DNA of 55,141 bases from Streptosporangium pseudovulgare (GTDB taxonomy: Bacteria > Actinomycetota > Actinomycetes > Streptosporangiales > Streptosporangiaceae), in assembly GCF_014648055.1 (NCBI RefSeq), contig NZ_BMQJ01000029.1, positions 1 through 55,141 of the forward strand, in the 5' to 3' direction. The stretch's first letter is position 1; every line of letters starts with the position of its first letter. Positions 33,002-41,955 of this stretch are shown here, piece after piece. Position numbers and translations under genes: made by a program. The notes beneath the pieces are model-generated. The model did not search any database. It was not told where the DNA came from and worked only from the letters and a program-made list of their open reading frames with translations.

Positions 33002-34162
33002 GTGCCTGCGAAGACCATGCGGCCAGCGGAGCTGAATCGTCTCACCGTGCAAGAGTCGGCCGATCGGTATGTGGAGCTGATCCGGGCCAAGACGTCGACG
33101 GGTGCGCTGTCACCGGCGACGGCGGAGGTGTACGCGCGCGACGTCGTCACGTTCGTGCGCCTGACGGGTGAGGAGGTGGTGCTGGACGACCTGACGGGTG
33201 AGGACGTGGACGCGGTGCTTCTGGCCTTCGCCCGCAAGCCGGACGGGCGGCGCGCCGAGCCGGACGGCCGCCTGCAGTCGGCCTCCTCCCAGGCGCGGTT
33301 CCGCCGGTCGGTGTCGGCGTTCTTCAAGCACGCGGCGCTGGCGGGGTGGGTGCAGGTCGACCCGATGACGTCGTCGACGGTGACGGCCAGGGAACGCGGG
33401 GGGCTTCCGGCGCAGCGGCGGGCGCTGACGCGTGAGCAGGCCCAGGGGCTGGTCGGCGCGGCCCGCCGGCTGGGGACGCCCGGGCAGGAGGCGGCCGAGC
33501 CGGCCGCCGGTCAGGCGGTACGGCGGGCGCGGCGCGACCAGCGCACCGAGATGCGTGACGCGCTGATCGTGCTGCTTTTGACCGCGGTGGGGCCGCGGGT
33601 GTCGGAGCTGGTGCGCGCCAACGTGGAGGACTTCTACACCAATGACGGTGTGCGGTACTGGCGGATCTTCGGCAAGGGCGGCAGGACGCGGGATGTGCCG
33701 CTGCCGGCCGATGTGGCGGAGGTGCTGGACGGCTATCTGGTGCGGGGCCGTCCCGCGACGCCGGAGAAGGCTCTGCTGCTGTCGTGGCGGGGGCGGCGGC
33801 TGGCGCGGGGGGACGTGCAGGCGGTGATCGACCGGGTGCAGCGGTGGGTGGAGGCCGACCGGCGCCGGTCGGTGACGCCGCACGGGTTGCGCCACACCAC
33901 CGCCACGCATCTTCTGGCCGACGCGGTGGACATGGACGCGGTGCGGCGGGTGCTGGGGCACAGTGACCTGGCGACGCTGGGCCGCTACCGCGATGAGCTG
34001 CCCGGGGAGCTGGAGGTGGCGATGCGGTCCCATCCGCTGCTGCGTCCGCCCGGCCGCGGGTCGGGGTCCGCGGCCGCTCCCCCGGCCCCCGCGGCCGCCG
34101 CTTCCGCGGCGGGTTCCGGGGCGGAAGCGGCGGCGGAGCCCGCGTCGGGCCCGGAGGCGTGA
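33002..34162 (+). CDS. Tyrosine recombinase/integrase
   Basis: 386 residues. Core-binding domain (about 12-130; LTVQESADRYVELIRAKTSTGALSPATAEVYARDVVTFVRL), then catalytic residues R199 (VGPRVSELVRANVED), K225 (FGKGGRTRDVPL), H294-x-x-R297 (HGLRHTTATHLL), H320 (VLGHSD) and Y329 (LGRYRDEL). A Pro precedes the first catalytic Arg where Leu is usual, and a charged insert lies at 155-182. The tail is Ala/Gly/Pro-rich. GTG 33002 has GAGGAAG upstream and is in frame with ATG 33017. No dif-like palindrome is visible upstream, unlike the other recombinase. Confidence 0.88.
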   Translation: MPAKTMRPAELNRLTVQESADRYVELIRAKTSTGALSPATAEVYARDVVTFVRLTGEEVVLDDLTGEDVDAVLLAFARKPDGRRAEPDGRLQSASSQARFRRSVSAFFKHAALAGWVQVDPMTSSTVTARERGGLPAQRRALTREQAQGLVGAARRLGTPGQEAAEPAAGQAVRRARRDQRTEMRDALIVLLLTAVGPRVSELVRANVEDFYTNDGVRYWRIFGKGGRTRDVPLPADVAEVLDGYLVRGRPATPEKALLLSWRGRRLARGDVQAVIDRVQRWVEADRRRSVTPHGLRHTTATHLLADAVDMDAVRRVLGHSDLATLGRYRDELPGELEVAMRSHPLLRPPGRGSGSAAAPPAPAAAASAAGSGAEAAAEPASGPEA

Positions 34163-34308
34163 CCGGCGGGCCGCCGCCGACCGGTTGACGTGCCCACGGG
34201 GGCGGGTGTTCCTCGTGCGTGGGGCCGCCGGCGGCTCCGGCGCGGCCGGGCCGGCCGGGGGGTGGATATGGAGTCCCGCCGTCCGCCGTTCCCCCTGAGG
34301 GGTGCGGG

Positions 34309-34656
34309 TCAGGCCAGCAGTTCGCCGACGAGGTCGCGCAGTGAGCGGTCATGGGCGCCGGTCAGTGCGCCGGCGGTGTCGCTTTCCAGCAGGGCGATGA
34401 GGGTGTGGACGATGAAGGCGGCGTCGGTGCCGGGGCGGGCCTGGGCGACGAGTCCGGTGAGGTGGTGCAGCGTCTGGTGGGTGAGCCCGGCGGGGCGGCG
34501 CGGGTCTTCGGGTGTTCCGGGGTGGTGGGGGCGCGGGTGGGCGCGGTCCAGCAGCAGGGCGGCGATGCGTTCGGCGGGTCCGGCGGCCGGGGCGGCGGCC
34601 ACGGGGCCGGGGTCTGGGCCGGGTGGTGGAAGGGATGCGGCGGTGTGGTCGTTCAT
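34309..34656 (-). CDS. Hypothetical protein
   Basis: 115 residues: a Pro/Ala-rich N-terminus, then ERIAALLLDRAHPRPHHPGTPEDPRRPAGLTHQTLHHLTGLVAQARPGTDAAFIVHTLIALLESDTAGALTGAHDRSLRDLVGELLA, a helical region. I do not recognise a family. AAGGAG precedes ATG 34656. It is convergent with the recombinase gene. Confidence 0.5.
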   Translation of the reverse strand: MNDHTAASLPPPGPDPGPVAAAPAAGPAERIAALLLDRAHPRPHHPGTPEDPRRPAGLTHQTLHHLTGLVAQARPGTDAAFIVHTLIALLESDTAGALTGAHDRSLRDLVGELLA

Positions 34657-34770
34657 CGCTCCTTCCCTCTGGGGCGCACCCAGCGGCATGGGCCCATGAT
34701 TTTACTGTTTTTCCTGGTTTCCGTCGCCGGGGTGGCGGTGTGACGGGCGTCCGAGGTCACCGGGCCCCGC

Positions 34771-34803
34771 CCGGGGGCGGTCCGGGGGCGGTCCGGGGGC
34801 GGT
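34771..34803. repeat. 11-bp tandem repeat, three copies
   Basis: CCGGGGGCGGT is repeated three times exactly, with a partial fourth (CCGG). It lies in the 240-bp spacer between the hypothetical gene and the DUF4037 gene, where I see no other feature. Confidence 0.8.
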
Positions 34804-34894
34804 CCGGCACGGCCGTACCCCGCCGGGGGTCCGCCGCGGGCGCCGGGGCGAAAACCCGCGCGGGGGCTCGCCGGGTTCGCGGGGGTCCGCCAGG

Positions 34895-35920
34895 TCACAG
34901 TCCCAGGGCGGCCCGGGTCAGCGCCCGGCACCGGGCCGGGTCGGTGAGCACCTCGGCCGAGGCGGTGAGCTGGTCGATCGACCCGCCGGGCGGCAGCGCC
35001 CGCACCCGCGGGTCGGTGATCGCGGCGGTGAACGTCTCGGCGAGTCCTTCGGCCTCCTCGGCCGGTGAGCGCCGCCCGGCGGCCGTTGCGGCGCCGGCGG
35101 CCGTTGCGGCGCCGGGCGGCGCGGCGGGTGAACGTTCACGCAGGGCCGCGACCTGACGCCAGGCCCGCCGCAGGTGGTCCCGCCGCAGGGACCGGTCTCC
35201 GGTGGCCAGCGCCGCCGCCAGCGCGTCGGCGGTCTCGGCCGCGCCCGGCAGCCGGGCGAACGCGCTGCCCAGCCACCTGTCGTACGGTGGCCAGCGCCGC
35301 CGCGTCAGCAGCGCCAGGCGCATCAGGTCGCGCGCCAGGCCCGCGGTGAGCGCCGCCGCTCCCAGCTCGTCGCCGACCTCCGAGCAGCGGGCGGCGTGGC
35401 CGTACCCCGCGGCCAGGCGCCGCCACTGGGCGGCCAGCACGTAACGCTCCACGTCGGGCGGATACCGGCGCAGCGCCTGGCGGGCGCGCCCCAGCAGACC
35501 GGCGTCGTCGCGGAAGACCTCCCCGCCGCAGGTTCCGGCCAGCCGCTGCCAGGGGACGGCCAGCCAGTCCAGCACTCCGATGGGCCGCAGCGGGTCGAAA
35601 CCGAGCCGCGCCACGAGCCAGGCCCCCGTCTCGGCGACCTCCACGCCGCCGGCGCCGAGGGTGACGGGGCGGCCTCCGTAGGAGGGCGGCAGGGCGCGGC
35701 GCAGCGTGGTGCGCACCGGTTCGCTCCGGCCGGGGCCGGTGAGCACCACCAGCCGGACTCCGTCCCGCGGACCGGCCGAGGCGGGGGTGTCGAAGGACAG
35801 GACCTCCGAGCCCTCCCCCAGCAGGGCCGCGGCGTGCGGCACGCCCGCCAGCGCGGGGCCGGCGATCTGCTCGTAGAAGCCACGGGAAAGCGGCAACCCG
35901 GGAACGAAGTCGAACATCAT
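34895..35920 (-). CDS. DUF4037 (nucleotidyltransferase-like) protein
   Basis: 341 residues. FVPGLPLSRGFYEQIAGPALAG and AALLGEGSEVLSFDT form the N-terminal nucleotidyltransferase-like part. Then come GVLDWLAVPWQRLAGTCGGEVFRD, LGRARQALRRYPPDVERYVLAAQWRRLAAGYGHAARCSEVGDELGAA and LMRLALLTRRRWPPYDRWLGSAFARLPGA, the signature of DUF4037. The GS-x-V-x-x-D pattern suggests a nucleotidyl-transfer fold, but the usual second Asp region is replaced (GPRDG), so activity is doubtful. Start at ATG 35920. Confidence 0.85.
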   Translation of the reverse strand: MMFDFVPGLPLSRGFYEQIAGPALAGVPHAAALLGEGSEVLSFDTPASAGPRDGVRLVVLTGPGRSEPVRTTLRRALPPSYGGRPVTLGAGGVEVAETGAWLVARLGFDPLRPIGVLDWLAVPWQRLAGTCGGEVFRDDAGLLGRARQALRRYPPDVERYVLAAQWRRLAAGYGHAARCSEVGDELGAAALTAGLARDLMRLALLTRRRWPPYDRWLGSAFARLPGAAETADALAAALATGDRSLRRDHLRRAWRQVAALRERSPAAPPGAATAAGAATAAGRRSPAEEAEGLAETFTAAITDPRVRALPPGGSIDQLTASAEVLTDPARCRALTRAALGL

Positions 35921-36174
35921 TTCGTCTACTCTGCCGTTTCGCGGTGCCGGCCGCACCGGGTTTTCCCCTCGCCTCCCCGTCCCCGCGCTCCCCCGGCCCG
36001 CCGTGCTCCCGCCGGGCCGGAGGGCACGCCACGCCCTCACCGCCGCGCGGGCGCCCCGGACGGCCGACGGGAGATGGCGCTCGGGCCCGGCGGCGGCGAG
36101 GATCCCCGGCCCCTGGCGTACGGCCACGAACTCCCGGCCCCTCCTGACCGGCCGGACCCCTTTCCCCGGGCGGG

Positions 36175-36957
36175 TCAGCCGCCGGTCAGGGCGGAGGCGG
36201 CCACCGTACGGCGTCGCAGGCCGAGCCGCTCGTAGACGCCGATGGCGGTCGGGTTGTCGCTGTCGACCATCAGCGCGCCGCGGCCGCAGGCGGCGACCAG
36301 TTCCGCCAGGACGAACCGGCACACCCGTTCGGCGTGGCCGCGGCCGCGGTGCGCCGGAGCGGTGGCCACACCGGCGACGAATCCCACCTGCGGGCAGGAC
36401 CAGGCGTCGGCGGCGGTGGCGATCAGGCGGCCCGAGCCGTCCCGCAGGCCCGCCCAGCGGCGGACGCCGGCGACGCCGGGCGTGGCCCACGCCGACGGTG
36501 AGGCCTCCCGAAGCAGCGCGCCGACCTCGGCGTCGGCGTCGTCCAGCCACCGCACCCCACCATCACCACCGTCACCGTCACCGTCGCCGGTGGCGGGCAG
36601 GGGCGGCCGGTCGGTGTCCATCCACTCGAAACCCACCGGCTCCACCCCCGAAAGGCGCGCCAGCTCCCGCATCAGCGGCCACTCGCCCAGCAGCCGCCAC
36701 TGCGGCCCCAGCCGCGGGGCCAGGGACCGCACCAGGGCGGCGACCTGCGGCGCGGGACCCCGCACCGCCATCCGGTCACGCCGGTTGAGGTCCGGGCAGG
36801 CCACCGCCAGCGCCTGCCCGTACGTCCAGGCCCGCACCCCCGGGCGCACGCCCTGGGCCGCCCACAGCAGCAGCGCGTCGGAGCCGCAGGCGCCCAGGAC
36901 GTCGGCGGCGCGGGTCAGCTCGGTGGCGATGCCGGTCGTCTCACCGGCCGCGGTCAC
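36175..36957 (-). CDS. GNAT family N-acetyltransferase
   Basis: 260 residues. The N-terminal half is a degenerate GNAT-like domain. The C-terminal half has the acetyl-CoA site (VAGVATAPAHRGRGHAERVCRFVLAELVAACGR) and VDSDNPTAIGVYERLGLRRR. A Gly/Asp run (GDGDGDGGDGG, about 123-133) comes from a CACCGT-like microsatellite. The GTG start at 36957 overlaps the purB stop by 4 bp, so the gene is translated as part of the purB transcript. The substrate is unknown. Confidence 0.85.
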   Translation of the reverse strand: MTAAGETTGIATELTRAADVLGACGSDALLLWAAQGVRPGVRAWTYGQALAVACPDLNRRDRMAVRGPAPQVAALVRSLAPRLGPQWRLLGEWPLMRELARLSGVEPVGFEWMDTDRPPLPATGDGDGDGGDGGVRWLDDADAEVGALLREASPSAWATPGVAGVRRWAGLRDGSGRLIATAADAWSCPQVGFVAGVATAPAHRGRGHAERVCRFVLAELVAACGRGALMVDSDNPTAIGVYERLGLRRRTVAASALTGG

Positions 36958-38384
36958 AGGATCGCGCCGGGCCGGTAGGCGGCGGCCTGCGGGTGACGGG
37001 CGACGATCTCCTCGATCCGGCCGACGACCGAGCCGACCTGCTCGGCGGCGGCGCCGGTGAACGCGATCCGCTCGGCCAGCAGCTCCCGCAGCCGCGGCGC
37101 GTCCAGCGGGAAGCGCTCATCGGCGCCCAGGCGCTCCAGCAGCTCGTTGGCGCCGCCCTGCTCGCGCATGGCCAGCGCCGCCGCCACCGCGTGCTCCTTG
37201 ATCACCTCGTGGGCGCTCTCGCGGCCCATCCCGGCCCGCACCGCCGCCATCAGCATCCTGGTCGTCGCCAGGAACGGCAGGTAGCGGTCGAGCTCGGCGG
37301 CGATGACCGCCTCGAACGCGCCGAACTCCCCCAGCACCGTCAGCATCGTCTCGGCCAGGCCGTCGAAGGCGAAGAACGCGTCCGGCAGCGCCACCCGCCG
37401 CACCACCGAGCAGGACACGTCGCCCTCGTTCCACTGGTCACCGGCCAGCTCGGCGGCCATGGAGGCGTATCCCCGCAGAACGACGGTCAGGCCGTTGACG
37501 CGTTCGCAGGAACGGGTGTTCATCTTGTGTGGCATCGCCGAGGAGCCCACCTGCCCCGGCGCGAAACCCTCGGTGACCAGCTCGTGCCCGGCCATCAGCC
37601 GGATCGTCCTGGCCAGCGAGGACGGCGCGGCGGCCAGCTGCACCAGCGCGGTGAGCACCTCGTAGTCCAGGGAGCGCGGATACACCTGCCCCACGCTCGC
37701 GAAGCGGCGGGAGAACCCCAGGTGGGAGGCGACGGCCTCCTCCAGCAGCGCCAGCTTCTCCCGGTCGCCGCCCAGAAGGTCCAGCATGTCCTGGGCGGTG
37801 CCGACCGGGCCCTTGACGCCCCGCAGCGGGTAGCGGCCGATCAGCTCCTCCAGCCGGTCGAACGCCACCAGCAGCTCCTCGGCCGCCGAGGCGAACCGCT
37901 TGCCCAGCGTGGTGGCCTGCGCGGCGACGTTGTGGGAGCGGCCCGCCATCACCGTCGTCGCGTGCTCGGCGGCCCGCGCCGCCAGCGCCGCCAGCAGCGC
38001 CACGCACCGGTCACGCACCAGGAGCAGGCTGTCGCGGATCTGCAGCTGCTCGACGTTCTCGGTCAGGTCACGGGACGTCATGCCCTTGTGGACGTGCTCA
38101 TGCCCGGCCAGGGCGTTGAACTCCTCGATGCGGGCCTTGACGTCGTGGCGGGTCAGCCGCTCACGGGCGGCGATGGAGTCCAGGTCCACCCGCTCGGCGA
38201 CCTTCTCGTAGTCGGCCACGACACCGGGCGGCACGGCGACGCCGAGGCGGGCCTGCGCCGACAGCACCGCCAGCCACAGGCGCCGTTCGGCCACCACCTT
38301 GTACTCGGGGGACCACAGCCGCACCAGCTGCGGCGAGGCGTAACGGGCGGCCAGGACATCGGGAATGGGCGGCTTCGCAGTCAC
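36954..38384 (-). CDS. purB: Adenylosuccinate lyase
   Basis: 476 residues of the fumarase/aspartase superfamily, catalysing two fumarate-releasing steps of purine synthesis. The signature GSSAMPHKMNTRSCERVNGL is intact, with HKGMTSRDLTENVEQLQI and AGRSHNVAAQATTLGKRFA supplying the catalytic His/Ser regions. VTAKPPIPDVLAARYAS is the usual N-terminus, so the GTG at 38384 is the start. Upstream lie two strong hairpins that separate it from the RND gene. No other purine gene is nearby. Confidence 0.95.
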   Translation of the reverse strand: MTAKPPIPDVLAARYASPQLVRLWSPEYKVVAERRLWLAVLSAQARLGVAVPPGVVADYEKVAERVDLDSIAARERLTRHDVKARIEEFNALAGHEHVHKGMTSRDLTENVEQLQIRDSLLLVRDRCVALLAALAARAAEHATTVMAGRSHNVAAQATTLGKRFASAAEELLVAFDRLEELIGRYPLRGVKGPVGTAQDMLDLLGGDREKLALLEEAVASHLGFSRRFASVGQVYPRSLDYEVLTALVQLAAAPSSLARTIRLMAGHELVTEGFAPGQVGSSAMPHKMNTRSCERVNGLTVVLRGYASMAAELAGDQWNEGDVSCSVVRRVALPDAFFAFDGLAETMLTVLGEFGAFEAVIAAELDRYLPFLATTRMLMAAVRAGMGRESAHEVIKEHAVAAALAMREQGGANELLERLGADERFPLDAPRLRELLAERIAFTGAAAEQVGSVVGRIEEIVARHPQAAAYRPGAIL

Positions 38385-38477
38385 GATGCCCCAGTGTATT
38401 GGCCCCCGCCGCACCGCCCGGCGGCTCCCCCACCCTTCACGCCCGCCGCCGCCGCACCGCCCGCCCACCACGTGGAA

Positions 38478-38527
38478 CACCGCGCGCCGCCGCACCCCTC
38501 GAAAAGGGGGGGTACGGCGGCGCGCGG
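38478..38527 (-). terminator. Compound hairpin between the RND and purB genes
   Basis: Perfect 14-bp arms 38478-38491 and 38514-38527 (core CGCGCGCC / GGCGCGCG) enclose a smaller CCCCT-CGAA-AGGGG-like hairpin. It lies 54 bp beyond the RND stop on the transcribed strand and probably isolates purB from it. Confidence 0.6.
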
Positions 38528-38535
38528 TGAGGAGA

Positions 38536-38569
38536 ACCTCAAGGGGCCCCGGCGCCGGGACCCCTTGAG
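38536..38569 (-). terminator. Hairpin just downstream of the RND gene
   Basis: CCTCAAGGGG and CCCCTTGAGG (38536-38545, 38560-38569) pair perfectly around a GC-rich loop, 12 bp after the RND stop codon. The placement suits a terminator for the pump transcript. Confidence 0.65.
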
Positions 38570-38580
38570 GGAAGGACCGC

Positions 38581-41500
38581 TCAGCCCTCCCGGGTGGCCG
38601 GCTGCAGGCCCGCGGCGTCGTAGACCTTCAGCCCACCCCGGCCGCCACCATCGCCGTCACCGCCGCCGCGGCGGCGGCGCAGCCGCTCCTTGGCCCCCTC
38701 CAGCATCACGTACAGCGTCGGCACCAGGACCAGCGTCAGGATCGTCGACGACACCAGCCCGCCGATCACGACGATCGCCAGCGGCTGGGAGATGAACCCG
38801 CCCGACCCGGTCAGGCCCAGCGCCATCGGCACCAGCGCGAACACCGTCGCCACCGCCGTCATCAGGATCGGCCGCAGCCTGCGCCGCCCACCCTCGACGA
38901 CCGCCTCCGTGACGCCCATGCCCTGGGCGCGGTACTGGTTGATCAGGTCGATCAGCACGATCGCGTTGGTCACCACGATGCCGATCAGCATCAGCATGCC
39001 GATCAACGCCGGCACCCCCATCGGCGTGCCGGTCGCCACCAGCAGCCCGATCGCGCCGGTCGCGGCGAACGGCACCGACACCAGCAGGATCAGCGGCTGG
39101 GCGAAACTCCGGAACGTCGCCACCATGATCATGAAGACGATCGCGATCGCCGCGAGCATCGCCAGGCCCAGCTGACCGAACGCCTCCTCCTGGTCGGCGC
39201 TGACCCCGCCCAGGCTCCACTGCGCGCCCGCCGGCAGCGTCAGCTTCTCCAGCCGCTCGTTCAGCGCCGCCGTCACCGCGCCGACGTCCTGGCCGGTGGC
39301 CGTACCCGACACCGTGGCGCTGCGCTTGGAGTCGATCCGGGTGACCTGCGTCGGACCGGCGGCCCGCACCACCTCGGCCACGTCCGACAGCTTCACCACA
39401 CCCGTGGCCGTCGGCAGCTTCAGCGCACCGATCTCCTTGAGATCCTCCGGAGCGTCCCCGGAACGCAGGATCACATCCTCACTGCGGCTCTCCACCGTGA
39501 CCTGACCCATCGGCGCGCCGCGGAACCGCTGCGCCACCAGCTGGCCGATCTGCATCTCACTCAGCCCGCGCGCCGCGGCCTTCTTGCGGTCCACCCGCAC
39601 CTCGACGCGCTCACCGCCGGCCTGCAGGTTGGAGGAGACGTCCCGCAGCTGCGGCAGATCCGCCATGGCCTTGCGCACCTGCTCCGCCGCGGCCCGCAGC
39701 GCCTCGGTGTCGGGCGCCTGCACGATCACCTTCAGCTGGTCCGCCGAGCCGCCCATGCCGCCCTGCGACGCGCCGACCGTGACGTCCCCGACACCGTCGA
39801 GCCCGGCCAGCCGCTGCCGCAGCGTCTCCTGCACCGCCTCGGCGTCGGCGTCCTCGCGCAGCGTCATCGAGTACGAGGCGCTGTCACCCGACCCGCCGGA
39901 ACCGCCGAAGAAACCACCGCCGGAGCCGACCGTCACCTGATACGACGCCACCTGCGGCAGGGAGGTGATGACCTTCTCCACCTTCTTGGCCGCCGCGTCG
40001 GTGGTGGCCAGGTCGGTACCGGCCGGCATCTTCTGGCTCACCGACACCGCGTCCCCGCCCGAGGCGCTCAGGAAGTTCGTCTCCAGCCGCCCCGCAAGAC
40101 CCATCGTGAGGGCGAACACCACCACACCCACCGCCAGGGTGATGAGGCGATGCCCGGTGGCGAACCGCAGCACCGGCAGATAGGCCCGCTGCAACGGGCT
40201 GCGCAGCTCCTTGGCCTCGGCCTCCTCCCGCAGCCGCCGCATCCGCTGCGGATCGGCCTTCGGCGTCTTGAGGAACCAGTAGGCCAGCACCGGCACCGCC
40301 GTCAGCGACACCAGCAGCGACGCCAGCAGCGCCACCGTGACCGTCACCGCGAACGGCGCGAACAGCTGCCCCACCATGCCGCCGACCACCGCGATCGGCA
40401 CGAACACCGCGACCGTCGTCAGCGTCGAGGCCGTCACCGCGCCGCTGACCTCCCGCACCGCGGCCAGCACCGCCTCACCCTTGGCCTCGCCGTACTCCAG
40501 GTGCCGCTTGATGTTCTCCAGCACCACGATCGAGTCGTCCACCACCCGGCCGACCGCGATCGTCAACGCGCCCAGCGTCAGCAGGTTCAGCGAGTAGTCC
40601 CCCAGCCACAGCGCGATCAGCGCGATCACCACCGACAGCGGGATCGACACCGCCGTCACCAGCGTCGAACGCACCGACAGCAGGAACACCAGGATCACCA
40701 CGACGGCGAACGCCAGGCCCAGAAGACCCTCGGTCGTCAGGTCCTCGATCGAGCGCTCCACGTAGGGGGCCTGGTCGAACACCACCGTGATCGCCGAGGC
40801 GTCACCGACCGCGCGGACCAGCTCCGGGATCTTCTCCCGCACCGCGTGCGAGATCGCCACCGCGTTGCCGTCGGGCGTCATCGTGACCGACACCCCCAGG
40901 CTCGGCTCGCCGCCGGTGCGCGTCAGCGACGTCGCCGACGCGAGCGCCGTCTCCACCGTCGCCACATCCCCCAGCCGGACCGGCTGGGGCCGGGGCGGAG
41001 CCGCCACCGCACCCCGCGCACCCTGCGCGCCGCCCTGCGTACCCTGCGCGCCCGGGGGGACAGCCGTACGGCCCTGCGGCTGCGCCTGCTGCGGCGCGAC
41101 GGCCGGCGCCAGATACAGGTCCCGCAGATCCTCGATCGAGGAGATCCGCCGGCCCACCTGCACCGTCAGCGACCTGCCGTCGGCCACCAGGCTGCCCGCC
41201 GGGACCGGCTGGCCGTTGGCCCGCAGCGCGTCGGCGATCGCGGTCGCCGCGATCCCCCGCGCCGCCAGCTTCACCGGATCGGGGGTGATGACCACCGTCT
41301 CCTTGCGCGTACCGGTCACCGTCGCCTGCCGCACCCCGGCGATGCCCTGCAGCTGCGGCACCACCAGCCGCTCCAGCCGCTCGGCCATCGCCTGCTCGTC
41401 CCCGCCGGTGCCCACCGCCAGCGTCATCACCGGGATGTCGTCGGTGCCGCCGGAGATGACCTGCGGATCCACGCCCTCCGGCAGCCGCGCCGAGATCCGC

Positions 41501-41841
41501 GACAGCGCCTGCTGCATCTTGGCGACCGAGTCGTCGATGTCGGTGCCGTAGGCGAACGCCACCTGCACCTGCGCCGACCCCTCCCGGGAGGTGGACGTCA
41601 CCTCCTCCACCCCGGCGAGGCCCTGGAAGGCGTCCTCGACGGGCGCGGTGACCTGTTCCTCCACGATCTCCGGGGACGCCCCCGGGTAGGAGGCGACCAC
41701 GAACGCCCCGGGAAACGACAACGACGGCAGCAACTGCTGCTTCAACGACGGGATCGCGAAAGCGCCGAACGCGCTCAGCACGACCGCGATCAGGATCACG
41801 AGGCTGCGGTTGGCGAGGCTCAACCTGGCCAGGGCGGTCAT
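38581..41841 (-). CDS. RND-superfamily efflux permease (AcrB/HAE1-like)
   Basis: 1086 residues with the standard 12-helix, two-large-loop layout. N-terminus LANRSLVILIAVVLSAFGAF, then PGASPEIVEEQVTAPVEDAFQGLAGVEEVTSTS. Helix 4 carries GRVVDDSIVVLENIKRHLE with the proton-relay aspartates. The second half repeats the fold (GIVVTNAIVLIDLINQYRAQGMGVTEAVVEGGRRRLRPILMTA). It exports lipophilic compounds using proton influx. No membrane-fusion partner is nearby, as is usual in actinobacteria. A divergent MarR gene and palindromic operator point to ligand-induced control. Confidence 0.93.
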   Translation of the reverse strand: MTALARLSLANRSLVILIAVVLSAFGAFAIPSLKQQLLPSLSFPGAFVVASYPGASPEIVEEQVTAPVEDAFQGLAGVEEVTSTSREGSAQVQVAFAYGTDIDDSVAKMQQALSRISARLPEGVDPQVISGGTDDIPVMTLAVGTGGDEQAMAERLERLVVPQLQGIAGVRQATVTGTRKETVVITPDPVKLAARGIAATAIADALRANGQPVPAGSLVADGRSLTVQVGRRISSIEDLRDLYLAPAVAPQQAQPQGRTAVPPGAQGTQGGAQGARGAVAAPPRPQPVRLGDVATVETALASATSLTRTGGEPSLGVSVTMTPDGNAVAISHAVREKIPELVRAVGDASAITVVFDQAPYVERSIEDLTTEGLLGLAFAVVVILVFLLSVRSTLVTAVSIPLSVVIALIALWLGDYSLNLLTLGALTIAVGRVVDDSIVVLENIKRHLEYGEAKGEAVLAAVREVSGAVTASTLTTVAVFVPIAVVGGMVGQLFAPFAVTVTVALLASLLVSLTAVPVLAYWFLKTPKADPQRMRRLREEAEAKELRSPLQRAYLPVLRFATGHRLITLAVGVVVFALTMGLAGRLETNFLSASGGDAVSVSQKMPAGTDLATTDAAAKKVEKVITSLPQVASYQVTVGSGGGFFGGSGGSGDSASYSMTLREDADAEAVQETLRQRLAGLDGVGDVTVGASQGGMGGSADQLKVIVQAPDTEALRAAAEQVRKAMADLPQLRDVSSNLQAGGERVEVRVDRKKAAARGLSEMQIGQLVAQRFRGAPMGQVTVESRSEDVILRSGDAPEDLKEIGALKLPTATGVVKLSDVAEVVRAAGPTQVTRIDSKRSATVSGTATGQDVGAVTAALNERLEKLTLPAGAQWSLGGVSADQEEAFGQLGLAMLAAIAIVFMIMVATFRSFAQPLILLVSVPFAATGAIGLLVATGTPMGVPALIGMLMLIGIVVTNAIVLIDLINQYRAQGMGVTEAVVEGGRRRLRPILMTAVATVFALVPMALGLTGSGGFISQPLAIVVIGGLVSSTILTLVLVPTLYVMLEGAKERLRRRRGGGDGDGGGRGGLKVYDAAGLQPATREG

Positions 41842-41892
41842 GGGGGCCGACTCCTAGGGGACGTCACAGGGAATTCCGCCCCACACTAACAC

Positions 41893-41907
41893 TTAGCCTC
41901 AGGCGAA
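41893..41907. promoter_or_regulatory. Candidate MarR operator between marR and RND genes
   Basis: TTAGCCT-C-AGGCGAA is a 7-bp inverted repeat with one mismatch, immediately followed by GAATATTC (41905-41912). It is centred in the divergent intergenic region and has the spacing usual for MarR dimers. Confidence 0.55.
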
Positions 41908-41955
41908 TATTCAGTCACACCCGATGTTCCTGATAACCTTCTCAGGAAGCGAGAG

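Noticed and set aside
27458..34162. A prophage or integrative element bounded by the two tyrosine recombinases
   Set aside because: No structural, replication or transfer genes, no tRNA and no direct att-like repeats were found; genes between them are ordinary regulators and enzymes.
40150..41889. A 579-codon plus-strand frame opposite the RND gene
   Set aside because: The translation is mostly Arg/His/Gln repeats typical of antisense reading in high-GC DNA, and the RND gene on the other strand is intact.
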